14,290 nucleotides of DNA from Candidatus Dojkabacteria bacterium (GTDB lineage: Bacteria > Patescibacteriota > Dojkabacteria > GCA-002793355), in contig WFZN01000074.1 of the NCBI GenBank assembly GCA_015489555.1, positions 1 through 14,290 of the forward strand, given 5' to 3'. Position 1 is the stretch's first letter; each line of letters opens with the position of its first letter. Below are positions 1-6,814 of this stretch, one piece after another. Both the position numbers and the translations under genes were made by a program. Below the pieces are notes generated by a model. The model saw only the letters and a program-made list of their open reading frames with translations, searched no databases and was not told the origin of the DNA.

Positions 1-682
1 GTGAAAAGGCCTATGGTAGGGTAATCGCCAACTCCGAATTTAGGTGGTGAAAAGGCGAAGTAGCCCAACCCTAACTCCGAATTTAGGTGGTGAAAAGGCG
101 TTAAATGTTAAATAAAATCTCCGAATTTAGGTGGTGAAAAGGCCGCCACGGTTGTATCGGATCTCCGAATTTAGGTGGTGAAAAGGCAACCTAAAGTAAT
201 TCTAATCTCCGAATTTAGGTGGTGAAAAGGCAGAAACCAAGCGGCAAGCACTCCGAATTTAGGTGGTGAAAAGGCATTTCACAAAACACGCATTCTCCGA
301 ATTTAGGTGGTGAAAAGGCCCGCCGGGGGAGGAGGTGGAAGGCCGAGCTCCGAATTTAGGTGGTGAAAAGGCAAAGTCGGACTTTTAAATTTCTCCGAAT
401 TTAGGTGGTGAAAAGGCAGGCAGGATAGCGAAAGGACTCCGAATTTAGGTGGTGAAAAGGCTTTTTCCCGAGGAACTCCACTCCGAATTTAGGTGGTGAA
501 AAGGCTCCTATAACCTACGGGGCGACTCCGAATTTAGGTGGTGAAAAGGCGGTTACCCCTCTTTAAAAAACTCCGAATTTAGGTGGTGAAAAGGCGTACG
601 CCTCCCAGAGCACCTCCGAATTTAGGTGGTGAAAAGGCCGCCACGGTTGTATCGGATCTCCGAATTTAGGTGGTGAAAAGGC
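1..682. CRISPR. CRISPR-like array with very short (about 19-nt) spacers, no cas genes in view
   Basis: A 25-nt repeat beginning CTCCGAATTT and ending GAAAAGGC starts at 32, 75, 119, 163, 207, 251, 295, 348, 393, 437, 481, 526, 571, 614 and 658. The last 10 nt of one more copy lie at 1-10, so the array continues to the left. All full copies appear identical. The 15 spacers are 18-20 nt, except the first (21 nt, 11-31) and the eighth (28 nt, 320-347). The spacers are unrelated in sequence and vary from AT-rich to GC-rich, apart from 144-162 and 639-657, which are the same. The period is 43-45 bp, with one step of 53. The repeat has no convincing internal hairpin. Identical repeats with unrelated regular spacers point to a guide-type array rather than a minisatellite. 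Canonical CRISPR spacers are longer, so the class is uncertain. Any effector gene would lie left of the window. The direction of transcription is unknown. Confidence 0.65.
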
Positions 683-791
683 TGATAGGGACTGTAAGGC
701 CTTAGTAATATATAACCGAGGATCCCAGCCCCTGCGCCTACGGTGCAGGTACTCCTGTCTAGAATAGAGGACATGTCTTGTGGTAGTGGGG
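683..791. other. array-flanking non-coding stretch with a strong short hairpin
   Basis: This stretch separates the last repeat from the amn stop codon. An AT-rich patch (701-714) reads TATATT on the minus strand, so it could be a -10 element driving transcription leftwards through the array. No good -35 is seen. At 731-749 the arms CCTGCGCC and GGTGCAGG form an 8-bp stem (one G-U pair) around a TAC loop. No T-run follows on either strand, so it is not a classic intrinsic terminator. It could be an RNA structure at the end of amn or at the start or end of the array transcript. Confidence 0.35.
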
Positions 792-1920
792 TCATTTAAT
801 AAGCACAGTATCTACCAGGTTACGGTATGTAACGCTAGGAAGTCCGTGAGGGTATTTCCGTTTTAACTTACTAATAAGTTTAAGCGCTATAAGAAAGTGT
901 TTTTTGATATTCTCGTGGTAAAATCGTTGAGCACTTTTAGGTAGTTTAGGATGTCCGTGCAACGGTTTGTCGCTTACGCTTAATATAACGCCCACAGGTA
1001 TTTTGTAGATAAACCCCGCGGTTGCCACTGTGGCAGATTCCATCTCAATAGCTACGGCCCTTGATTTTATAATTATATCTAGATACTTGGATAAATAGAA
1101 CTCCCAGTTTCGGTCAAGCACTGTAATCACGTTGCCAGCCCTAAAACGAATATTTTCTTTCTTAAGGATGTTAAAAAGGTACTTGTTAACAGCGTAGTGA
1201 GGGTAAATAGGAATAGACACAGGCAGTATGTCTTTAAAGGCATAGTCTTTTCTTATAAATCCAGTGGGGACTACCATGTCGCCGATTTGCTGGTGGTTTC
1301 GTACCCCCCCCACAATGGCCTATAAGTATAACTAATTTAGGTCTTAAAACTGCAAGATGATCCATTATGTTTTTGGCATTAGAGGGACCAACTCCAATGT
1401 TAATCATACTAATACCTTGTTTTTGGGGGAGCTTGTAATGTATGGTAGGCATCTGTACATTTGAGGGGGAGCTTAGCACTTTTGGGAAGTGTTTTTTAAA
1501 TATTTCCATATACATGTTGTAATTAGTAAGGAGCACGTAATTTTGTACATTTGAAGCCTCAAGCCCCGTGTAGTGTTTAATACGTTGTACTGAGAGTTCT
1601 ATTCTTTCAGGGGTAAAAAGAAACAGTCGTTTTTTGCGCAGATCTATATTACTCTCATCAAGGTTTTTGTAAAAGTCGGGTTGTTGCGGTAAAAGACGTT
1701 TACGGCTTTTGGTTATCTTGATTGTTGCTCCTTTTTTAAGAAGGTAATCAAATTCAGAGATTAGGTAGTATTTCAAAACTTTTGGTTCTGCAAGTTCCCC
1801 GCTAATCGTTGGGTTTGCTAAACTCCAGGGCCTATGTATAGTAACTTGTGGGTAAAACCCGTCGTTGTATATTTTTATAAGTGTTTGTACTAAGATTTTT
1901 GGGTTAATAGAGCGTTTCAT
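792..1920 (-). pseudogene. amn: AMP nucleosidase, frameshifted at a G8 tract
   Basis: AMP nucleosidase hydrolyses AMP to adenine and ribose 5-phosphate in the cytoplasm. The upstream part (start ATG 1920) carries RIKHYTG, LLTNYNMY and INIGVGPSNAKNIMDHLAVL, ending in LIGHCGG at residues 199-205. The match continues in another frame with VRNHQQIGDMVVPTGFIRKD, NVITVLDRNWE, AVAIEMESATVA and SVSDKPLHG, all closely like E. coli Amn. The frame breaks at the C-run 1304-1311 (eight G on the coding strand). Seven G would join the halves into about 375 residues, against 484 in E. coli, the shortfall lying at the N terminus. As written, the upstream frame runs out of register and stops after 228 residues. 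The rest of both halves is well conserved, so the change is recent, an assembly error, or a reversible switch. No clear promoter or ribosome binding site precedes ATG 1920. Confidence 0.85.
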
Positions 1921-2274
1921 GGGGTTGTCGGTTTTGTCTTAGTTAGTGGGATTTGTTTTAAGGTAACGTTTACAGGCCACAGTTATTAGATTTTACGTCA
2001 AAGATAGTGTGCATGCAACGGTATGCGGTGTGGGGCGGAGTCGTTTCGTTAATTCCGTTGGTACTGTATATTTCGGCTTCCGTGGCTAAGTTTGGTTAAC
2101 GTTTCCTGTGTCTTAGGATTTTGTTATACGTTTTAGAAAATATGATAAAAAGACTGGCAAGCTTAGGGGTATGTGGTAAATTGGTTGGGGACTGTAGTTT
2201 TTGGGGGTACTTGTTGGTTGTGGTAAAATACTACAGTTTTAATAGATAAAATGTAATAAAGTTAATTATTTAGG
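1921..2274. other. 354-bp non-coding stretch, G/T-rich, with an interrupted inverted repeat
   Basis: I found no tRNA, no convincing reading frame and no repeat copy here. The plus strand is rich in G and T. ACTGTAGT (2191-2198) and ACTACAGT (2230-2237) are perfect inverted copies. After one mismatch the stem gains three more A-T pairs, leaving a loop of about 23 nt that is G/T-rich. TAAAAT (2247-2252) follows the right arm and could be a -10 element for the next gene. The structure may be an operator or an RNA hairpin. It is not a clear terminator, since no plus-strand gene precedes it. Confidence 0.35.
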
Positions 2275-2823
2275 GTGCTTTGGAATAGGAGAAGAAGGGC
2301 GGAGGATCTACGTAGCAGAGAATTGCCTTCGTTTGAGGTAGTGTCCAGGCAAGTCATAGAAGCCCTTAATGTTTTGTTACGGGCGCCGGGGGGGGGTAAT
2401 GTGCAGATAACTAGGAGGGAACTAATGGAACAATTACTACAGGGACTGCTGGCAGAGAGAGTATCAAACCCCTTTGGAGTATTAGAATACATAAGTCAGA
2501 TAGTGGTTCATAATCCTTTTGCAGACCCTAGACGTGATTTAAGGGTGGTTAGGATGTACTTTCCAGGTGTAGGAAGGGGGAATGCGTGGGTGCCAGTTAG
2601 CGTGTCAGGAAGTTGGGCAGCCAAGCGAGGAGAAGGAACAGAAGTAGTTTATCAGCGTTTTTTCTCTAACGTCGTAGATAAAGTGATTATTGCGCAGGTA
2701 GGTTTGCCCCCAACTGATGCTACTTCAAGGCGTCCCGATACTGATGCTGTTAGGCGCTTAGCAACCCCAGATCCTATTACAGTGTCGATGTGGTCTTTTA
2801 TACCACCCGCTCATAGAAGATAG
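2275..2823 (+). CDS. hypothetical protein, 182 residues
   Basis: I do not recognise this protein. The GTG start lies 12 nt after an in-frame stop and is the first usable start. ATG 2425 would remove 50 residues. The N terminus is very basic (RRRR at 5-8). A predicted helical region spans about 20-62, followed by a mixed region to about 145 and a proline-rich tail. There are no cysteines, no signal peptide and no membrane segment. A run of nine G (2388-2396) encodes PGGG in frame. Coding is supported by the open frame and ordinary amino-acid composition. There is no homology evidence, and an overlapping minus-strand frame (2262-2492) is less convincing. A possible -10 (TAAAAT, 2247-2252) and an inverted repeat lie just upstream. 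The gene converges on trxB. Confidence 0.5.
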   Translation: MLWNRRRRAEDLRSRELPSFEVVSRQVIEALNVLLRAPGGGNVQITRRELMEQLLQGLLAERVSNPFGVLEYISQIVVHNPFADPRRDLRVVRMYFPGVGRGNAWVPVSVSGSWAAKRGEGTEVVYQRFFSNVVDKVIIAQVGLPPTDATSRRPDTDAVRRLATPDPITVSMWSFIPPAHRR

Positions 2824-2885
2824 TCATGTGTTTTTATAGTTAGGTTGATAGTTTATTTCCGGATGTGTTGGTCTTTCTTTTTATT

Positions 2886-3818
2886 CTAGCCTCCCCTAAC
2901 CACATACATATATGCGCTGTTTGCTGCTACGGCTCCTTCGCCTGTTGCTACTACTATTTGGTGGAATTTGTTGTTGGCTGTTGTAATGTCTCCTGCTGCA
3001 AAAAAGCCCGGGACACTTGTACTCATATCAGGTTTTACTTTTATGTAGCCGTGTTCGTCTTTTTCTACATCAAATTTAAGTATGGAAGTATCAGGGTAAT
3101 GGCCTATTTCTATAAATAGTCCTTCTAGTTCTATTTTGCGGCCATCTTTGGTAATAACTCCTTGTACCTTCTGATCACCGTAAATTTCAGCCACTTCTGT
3201 GTTAAAAAGTACTTCTATTTTTGGGTTTTTAAAGATCTGCTCTTGCCATATGGGTTCTGCACGCATCTTGTCACGTCTAACAAACATATATACTTTGGGG
3301 CTAATATCAGCAAGATATAAAGCACCTGTTGCAGCTGAATCCCCCCCGCCTACAATACCTACAATTTTATCTCTGTAAAAAAATCCATCACACGTTACAC
3401 AATGAGAAACGCCTTTACCTAGGAATTTTTTCTCAGACACAAGCCCAAGTTCACGTTTTTTAACACCTACTGTAAAGATTAATGCCTTACTTTTTATTAC
3501 GCTACCTTGTTGGGTTTTGGTAATAAATTGATTATCTTTGTGCTCTACGCTTATCACAGTATCGAATATAAATTCAGAGTTAGACATTGGTAAGAAATGC
3601 TCTGCATGTTCTTTAAATTTTGTTGAAAGTTCAAATCCCTTTATTTGTATAAAGCCGGGGTAATTTTCAATGATGTGAGCTTTTGAGACCTGCCCACCTA
3701 TTGTGTTTCCGATTAGAATGTGTTGTAGTTTGTAACGCGATGCGTAGATACTAGCTGTGTACCCCGCTGGCCCTGTACCTATAATTACTAAAGGAATTTC
3801 TTTAATAGAAGACGCCAT
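2886..3818 (-). CDS. trxB: thioredoxin reductase (NADPH, FAD)
   Basis: This cytoplasmic flavoprotein passes electrons from NADPH through FAD to a redox disulfide and on to thioredoxin. From ATG 3818 it has 310 residues, normal for the low-molecular-weight family. The FAD-binding GTGPAG is at 14-19, the redox motif CVTCDG at 140-145, the NADP-domain GGGDSA at 157-162, and VRRDKMRA at 180-187 matches the NADPH 2'-phosphate site. The C-terminal FAD motif FFAAGD is at 272-277. I prefer ATG 3818 to the in-frame TTG at 3830. It aligns with E. coli TrxB, and the TTG lies only 2 nt from a candidate -10 (TAAAAT, minus strand, 3838-3833). The glycine codons of GGGD form a seven-G run (3341-3347). The gene diverges from the ferredoxin gene across 53 bp. 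The NADPH motifs argue against a ferredoxin-dependent variant. Confidence 0.95.
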   Translation of the reverse strand: MASSIKEIPLVIIGTGPAGYTASIYASRYKLQHILIGNTIGGQVSKAHIIENYPGFIQIKGFELSTKFKEHAEHFLPMSNSEFIFDTVISVEHKDNQFITKTQQGSVIKSKALIFTVGVKKRELGLVSEKKFLGKGVSHCVTCDGFFYRDKIVGIVGGGDSAATGALYLADISPKVYMFVRRDKMRAEPIWQEQIFKNPKIEVLFNTEVAEIYGDQKVQGVITKDGRKIELEGLFIEIGHYPDTSILKFDVEKDEHGYIKVKPDMSTSVPGFFAAGDITTANNKFHQIVVATGEGAVAANSAYMYVVRGG

Positions 3819-3832
3819 AATATCATGCAATT

Positions 3833-3865
3833 ATTTTAACCTTAGCTTTTGAAACTCAGTATAAT
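3833..3865. promoter_or_regulatory. divergent overlapping promoters of trxB and ferredoxin
   Basis: On the plus strand TTAACC (3836-3841), an 18-bp spacer and a perfect TATAAT (3860-3865) place the transcription start at about 3872, the A of the ferredoxin ATG, so that mRNA is probably leaderless. On the minus strand TAAAAT (3838-3833) would start trxB mRNA about 8 nt before its ATG. The trxB -10 overlaps the ferredoxin -35, so the two promoters probably compete. No operator is recognised. Confidence 0.6.
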
Positions 3866-3871
3866 TCTAAC

Positions 3872-4105
3872 ATGGTAAACAAAAGGCAAGTAAAAGCTGT
3901 CCTTGATCAAAATAAATGTATATCTTGTGGAGTATGTGGGGCAATCGCCTCTGATGTGTTTGTATTTGACGATACAACCGGGAAATACAAGGTACAAAAT
4001 CCATATGGCCAGTGGATTAAGGTAGACGAACAAGTGTATCAAAAGCTTAAAATGGCAGAGCAAGCTTGTCCTGTACGTTGTATAGCCATAGATGAGAAAA
4101 TATAA
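3872..4105 (+). CDS. [4Fe-4S] ferredoxin, single cluster
   Basis: A 77-residue one-cluster ferredoxin, a soluble low-potential electron carrier. The cluster ligands are C16, C19 and C22 (CISCGVC) and C66, which is followed by proline (ACPVRC). C70 is an extra cysteine that may form a disulfide or be idle. The acidic middle part (SDVFVFDDTTGKY) is typical of monocluster ferredoxins of the Fer4_13/Fer4_15 type. A second cluster motif is absent and the length fits one cluster. The ATG lies 6 nt after a perfect TATAAT, so translation probably starts at the 5' end of the mRNA. The divergent trxB neighbour suggests a shared redox role, but the reductase keeps NADPH motifs, so direct electron transfer between them is only a guess. 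The lipid phosphatase follows after 18 nt. Confidence 0.92.
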   Translation: MVNKRQVKAVLDQNKCISCGVCGAIASDVFVFDDTTGKYKVQNPYGQWIKVDEQVYQKLKMAEQACPVRCIAIDEKI

Positions 4106-4123
4106 ATTCAGCAATAATAATAT

Positions 4124-4687
4124 ATGCGTAGCACGGTTGTTTTGCGTTTAGTGGTGTTAGATAAAAAGTCGAGTAATTGGTTTCAAGAATTGTTTGATAG
4201 ACATCGTTTGTTTAAAGACTTCGTAGTTTTTCTAGAAAATATTTTTGAGAAGGCCTTTTATATACTCGTAGCCTTAGTGGTAGTATTTAGTGCCAGATTA
4301 TGGGATAATTCCGTAGAGGATAGGTTGTTTGTAGTTGGAGTGTTTCTTTTGCCGTTATGGTTAGGGTTGTTGTTTTATGTTATAAGGCCAGCATTTGGTA
4401 GAAAACGCCCTAAAGCAGATAAAACGCAAAACAGGTTCTCATATAATGATTATTCGTTTCCCTCAATGCACGCTTTTGCCTCGTTCTATTCTGTTATTTT
4501 GATAACATTGATATATAAATATTTAGGTTGGCTGTATATGACGTTGTTATGGTTTATAGCATTGTTTATCGGTGTATCGCGGGTGGTGCAACGTATGCAT
4601 TATTGGGCAGATATAGTAACTGGGGCGTTACTAGGGGCTGTTACTGCCGTAGCGGTGTACTGGGGATGTTATGCATTGTTTGTATAA
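4124..4687 (+). CDS. PAP2-family membrane lipid phosphatase
   Basis: This integral membrane acid-phosphatase-like enzyme (187 residues) probably hydrolyses a lipid phosphate or diphosphate such as undecaprenyl diphosphate or phosphatidylglycerol phosphate. All three catalytic motifs are present. Motif 1 is R88-x6-R95-P96, with R replacing the usual first K. Motif 2 is PSMH at 113-116, usually PSGH. Motif 3 is SR-x5-H-x3-D (S152, R153, H159, D163). Hydrophobic segments lie near 44-60, 68-88, 118-133, 136-151 and 165-186. The exact substrate cannot be told from sequence. No Shine-Dalgarno is seen; AATAAT at 4113-4118 might be a weak -10. Its stop codon lies inside the TATAAT box of the next gene, so the two genes can be expressed separately. 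Confidence 0.93.
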   Translation: MRSTVVLRLVVLDKKSSNWFQELFDRHRLFKDFVVFLENIFEKAFYILVALVVVFSARLWDNSVEDRLFVVGVFLLPLWLGLLFYVIRPAFGRKRPKADKTQNRFSYNDYSFPSMHAFASFYSVILITLIYKYLGWLYMTLLWFIALFIGVSRVVQRMHYWADIVTGALLGAVTAVAVYWGCYALFV

Positions 4688-4688
4688 T
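4683..4688 (+). promoter_or_regulatory. -10 box of the RodZ-like gene, leaderless layout
   Basis: TATAAT, preceded by TG, lies 6 nt before ATG 4695 and overlaps the stop codon of the PAP2 gene. The predicted start of transcription is the A of the ATG. No good -35 is seen at 16-18 bp upstream. Confidence 0.55.
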
Positions 4689-4694
4689 CTATAG

Positions 4695-5627
4695 ATGTAT
4701 AGAGTAGGAACCTTACTACGTAAAGCTCGAGAGGAAGCTGGTATTCCCATCAATAATGTCGCCAAGATCTTACACGTAAAACCACATGTTATTGAGGCAA
4801 TAGAGAAAAATGATTTTTCTGTTTTTAAATCACCTACTTATGTTAAAGGCCTTATAAAGAACTATTGCAGGGTAGTCGATTTAGATTATCAGAAAATTTT
4901 GCCGTTTTTGCGCAGGGAATTGCAAGGAGAGGATATTGTAATTCCTAAAAAATTTACCCCCATTCAGGCAAAAACTATACAGATTGGTTTTGTACATCTA
5001 GCAATCGCTGGTATAGTTTTTTTGATCGTTGTAAGTATCTTCTTTATTATTCGGGCTTATCTGCAGTCTATCAAGCCCCCAAGGTTAGAGATAATAGAGC
5101 CTAAACAACATGAGTTTGTAACAGATAGGCAAGAACTAGTAGTTAAAGGAATAACAGAAGATAGGGTAAGTGTAAAGGTTAATGGTGAACAGGTGCCTTT
5201 AACAGAGGATTTTTTATTTGAAAAGAAGATTGTTCTTACCCCTGGGGAAAACAAGATAAACATTGAGGCTGAAAAGACGTATGTTAAGGATAAAAAAACT
5301 AATATAGTACTTACAGTTGTATATAAGCCAGTAAAGGAGTTAACAGAAAATTCGGGTGCAAAATCTGTAGAAAACGTATCTTTTAAGGTTAAGGTACAGG
5401 GAGGGGCAGCTTGGATACTAGTTAGAGCAGATAATAAACAATATGATGTTGGTATAAAGAACAGCGGGTATTCTAAAACTTTTGAGGCATCAGAATATTT
5501 TGAAGTAATCACTGGAAAACCTTCTTATACCGAAGTGATTTTTAATGGTAAAACTCTAAAATGGCAAACAGAAGGTAACCGTATATATGTACGGTGTGAA
5601 GCTTCTAACAACTGGCAGTGTGAGTAA
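4695..5627 (+). CDS. RodZ-like membrane protein with N-terminal HTH
   Basis: A 310-residue bitopic protein. Residues 1-75 form a Cro/RodZ-type helix-turn-helix domain (GTLLRKAREEAGIPINNVAK, then LHVKPHVIEAIE and the conserved YVKGLIKNYCRVVDLD). A single transmembrane helix spans about 97-121. Outside the membrane, an Ig-like beta domain occupies about 128-212 (PRLEIIEPKQHEFV, then VNGEQVPLTEDFLFE). A RodZ/DUF4115-type beta domain follows at about 228-300 (AWILVRADNKQYDVG, FEVITGKPSYTEVIFNGK). RodZ links the cytoplasmic MreB cytoskeleton to the envelope and helps set rod shape; that role is inferred from architecture here. The extra Ig-like domain is not in E. coli RodZ. The start is fixed by the TATAAT box 6 nt upstream. 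It converges on the ATPase gene with a 3-bp gap and no terminator visible. Confidence 0.85.
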   Translation: MYRVGTLLRKAREEAGIPINNVAKILHVKPHVIEAIEKNDFSVFKSPTYVKGLIKNYCRVVDLDYQKILPFLRRELQGEDIVIPKKFTPIQAKTIQIGFVHLAIAGIVFLIVVSIFFIIRAYLQSIKPPRLEIIEPKQHEFVTDRQELVVKGITEDRVSVKVNGEQVPLTEDFLFEKKIVLTPGENKINIEAEKTYVKDKKTNIVLTVVYKPVKELTENSGAKSVENVSFKVKVQGGAAWILVRADNKQYDVGIKNSGYSKTFEASEYFEVITGKPSYTEVIFNGKTLKWQTEGNRIYVRCEASNNWQCE

Positions 5628-5630
5628 AAA

Positions 5631-6794
5631 CTATGCTATAAAGTCTAAAAAGTTATTTTCGTTAATTACTGTGAGTCGTTGTGCATCCGGATAATAGGTT
5701 TTAAAAGCTTTGGGGGATTTGGCTTTAGAATTTGTAAGTTTTAGTCCGTATGGTAAGATTCTACCGTCTTTTTCTTCTATAAGGTCGATTTCTTGCTTAG
5801 TTTTGGTTCTCCAAAAGTACATATTGGTGTAATCAAGCAAAATGGAGTGCTTTTTAAGACGCTCCATAAATATAAAGTTTTCCCAGAGTGCCCCTTTATC
5901 TGGTCTTAGGTTAAATTCACTAAAGTCATTTAGTACGGCGTTGCGAATACCAAGATCTACAAAGTAGTATTTTTTACTCTTTTTAAGTTCGTTGCGTTTA
6001 TTACGTGTGTAGTTGGGCACTTGTACAATAATGTAACTTTTTTGCAGCAACCAGAGGTATTTTTGTACAGTTTTTACATCAATACCAAGTTCGTTTGCAA
6101 GTTCATTATAAGATACAGTACTACCTATTTGATAGGCCAGTAATTTTAATAGTCTTTCAAGTAAAAATGGGTATTTTAATTTTTCAAGTTGTAAAATGTC
6201 ACGGAATATATAAGAGCCAACTAGCTCTTGTAGGAGTGCCCTTTTGATTGTTGTGTTTGATGCAAGCAACACTTCTGGGTATGTACCGTATATAAGGATT
6301 GAGGGTAGATTTTCTTTTAATTCGTAGTCATTGTTAAAAAAGTAGCGTCTAAGCTCATACATGGCAAATGGGTAGAGAGTTATTGTAAACTTTCTGCCTA
6401 CTAGGGGTTCTCCTACCTTATGAGTAATTTCTAAACTTGCAGATCCAGTGGCTAATATGTATAGATTTGGAAAGTGATCTAGAATTAATTTTAAAGTGGC
6501 ACCGACATTGGGTATTAATTGAACCTCATCAATCGCGAGCACTTCATAATTACTTATGAATTCTTTTAATGCGGCAAGGTCAGGTGTTGATAGTACTTGT
6601 TGGGTAGTTATATTGTCGCCAGTAACTGTTTTAACCTTTTTATTTCTAAACTGGGTGTTGATAATTTGTGTAAGAAATGTGGTTTTACCAGCTCTCCTTG
6701 GGCCCACTATAAATAGAGCCTTGCCTGGTGTGATTAATTTTTTTATGGTTTCATAATAAGCTCTTTTGATAGGAGTCTTTATTTTCATTGTCAT
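5631..6794 (-). CDS. AAA_14 / DUF4143 family ATPase
   Basis: A 387-residue P-loop ATPase with the standard two-part layout. The AAA_14 domain has Walker A GPRRAGKTT (31-39), Walker B VLAIDE (85-90) and a sensor-like ATGSAS (115-120). It is followed by the family's GEPLVGRKFTITLYPF. A winged-helix segment lies at about 210-260 (YNELANELGIDVKTVQKYL). The DUF4143 region follows with WENFIFMERL (304-313) and FWRTKTKQEIDLI (327-339). Its EID and later LKLT resemble a decayed PD-(D/E)xK nuclease core. The family is common and often found near mobile or defence genes, but its cellular role is not established, and I assign none. TAAAAT on the minus strand (6806-6801) lies 6 nt before ATG 6794, suggesting a leaderless mRNA. 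It diverges from uvrB. Confidence 0.93.
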   Translation of the reverse strand: MTMKIKTPIKRAYYETIKKLITPGKALFIVGPRRAGKTTFLTQIINTQFRNKKVKTVTGDNITTQQVLSTPDLAALKEFISNYEVLAIDEVQLIPNVGATLKLILDHFPNLYILATGSASLEITHKVGEPLVGRKFTITLYPFAMYELRRYFFNNDYELKENLPSILIYGTYPEVLLASNTTIKRALLQELVGSYIFRDILQLEKLKYPFLLERLLKLLAYQIGSTVSYNELANELGIDVKTVQKYLWLLQKSYIIVQVPNYTRNKRNELKKSKKYYFVDLGIRNAVLNDFSEFNLRPDKGALWENFIFMERLKKHSILLDYTNMYFWRTKTKQEIDLIEEKDGRILPYGLKLTNSKAKSPKAFKTYYPDAQRLTVINENNFLDFIA

Positions 6795-6800
6795 TTTACT

Positions 6801-6806
6801 ATTTTA
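6801..6806 (-). promoter_or_regulatory. -10 box of the ATPase gene
   Basis: TAAAAT on the minus strand ends 6 nt before ATG 6794, so transcription should begin at or next to the start codon. A second TAAAAT overlaps that ATG and could serve ATG 6788, but its spacing is poorer. Confidence 0.4.
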
Positions 6807-6814
6807 GACTATAA

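Noticed and set aside
1..682. Canonical CRISPR or ordinary minisatellite
   Set aside because: Spacers of 18-20 nt are too short for standard CRISPR types. Minisatellites do not hold unrelated unique segments of fixed length between perfect repeats.
2865..3119. Plus-strand open frame of 84 codons
   Set aside because: It lies opposite the C-terminal end of trxB, is dominated by C, F and Y, and has no start context.
3819..3830. TTG 3830 as the trxB start
   Set aside because: It would lie 2 nt from the -10 box and adds residues not matched in known TrxB; ATG 3818 fits better.
3842..4114. Minus-strand open frame of 90 codons
   Set aside because: It is antisense to the ferredoxin gene, whose cluster motifs are unmistakable.
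5057..5512. Minus-strand open frame of 151 codons
   Set aside because: It is a shadow of the outer domains of the RodZ-like protein, with S/T/L-rich low-quality composition.
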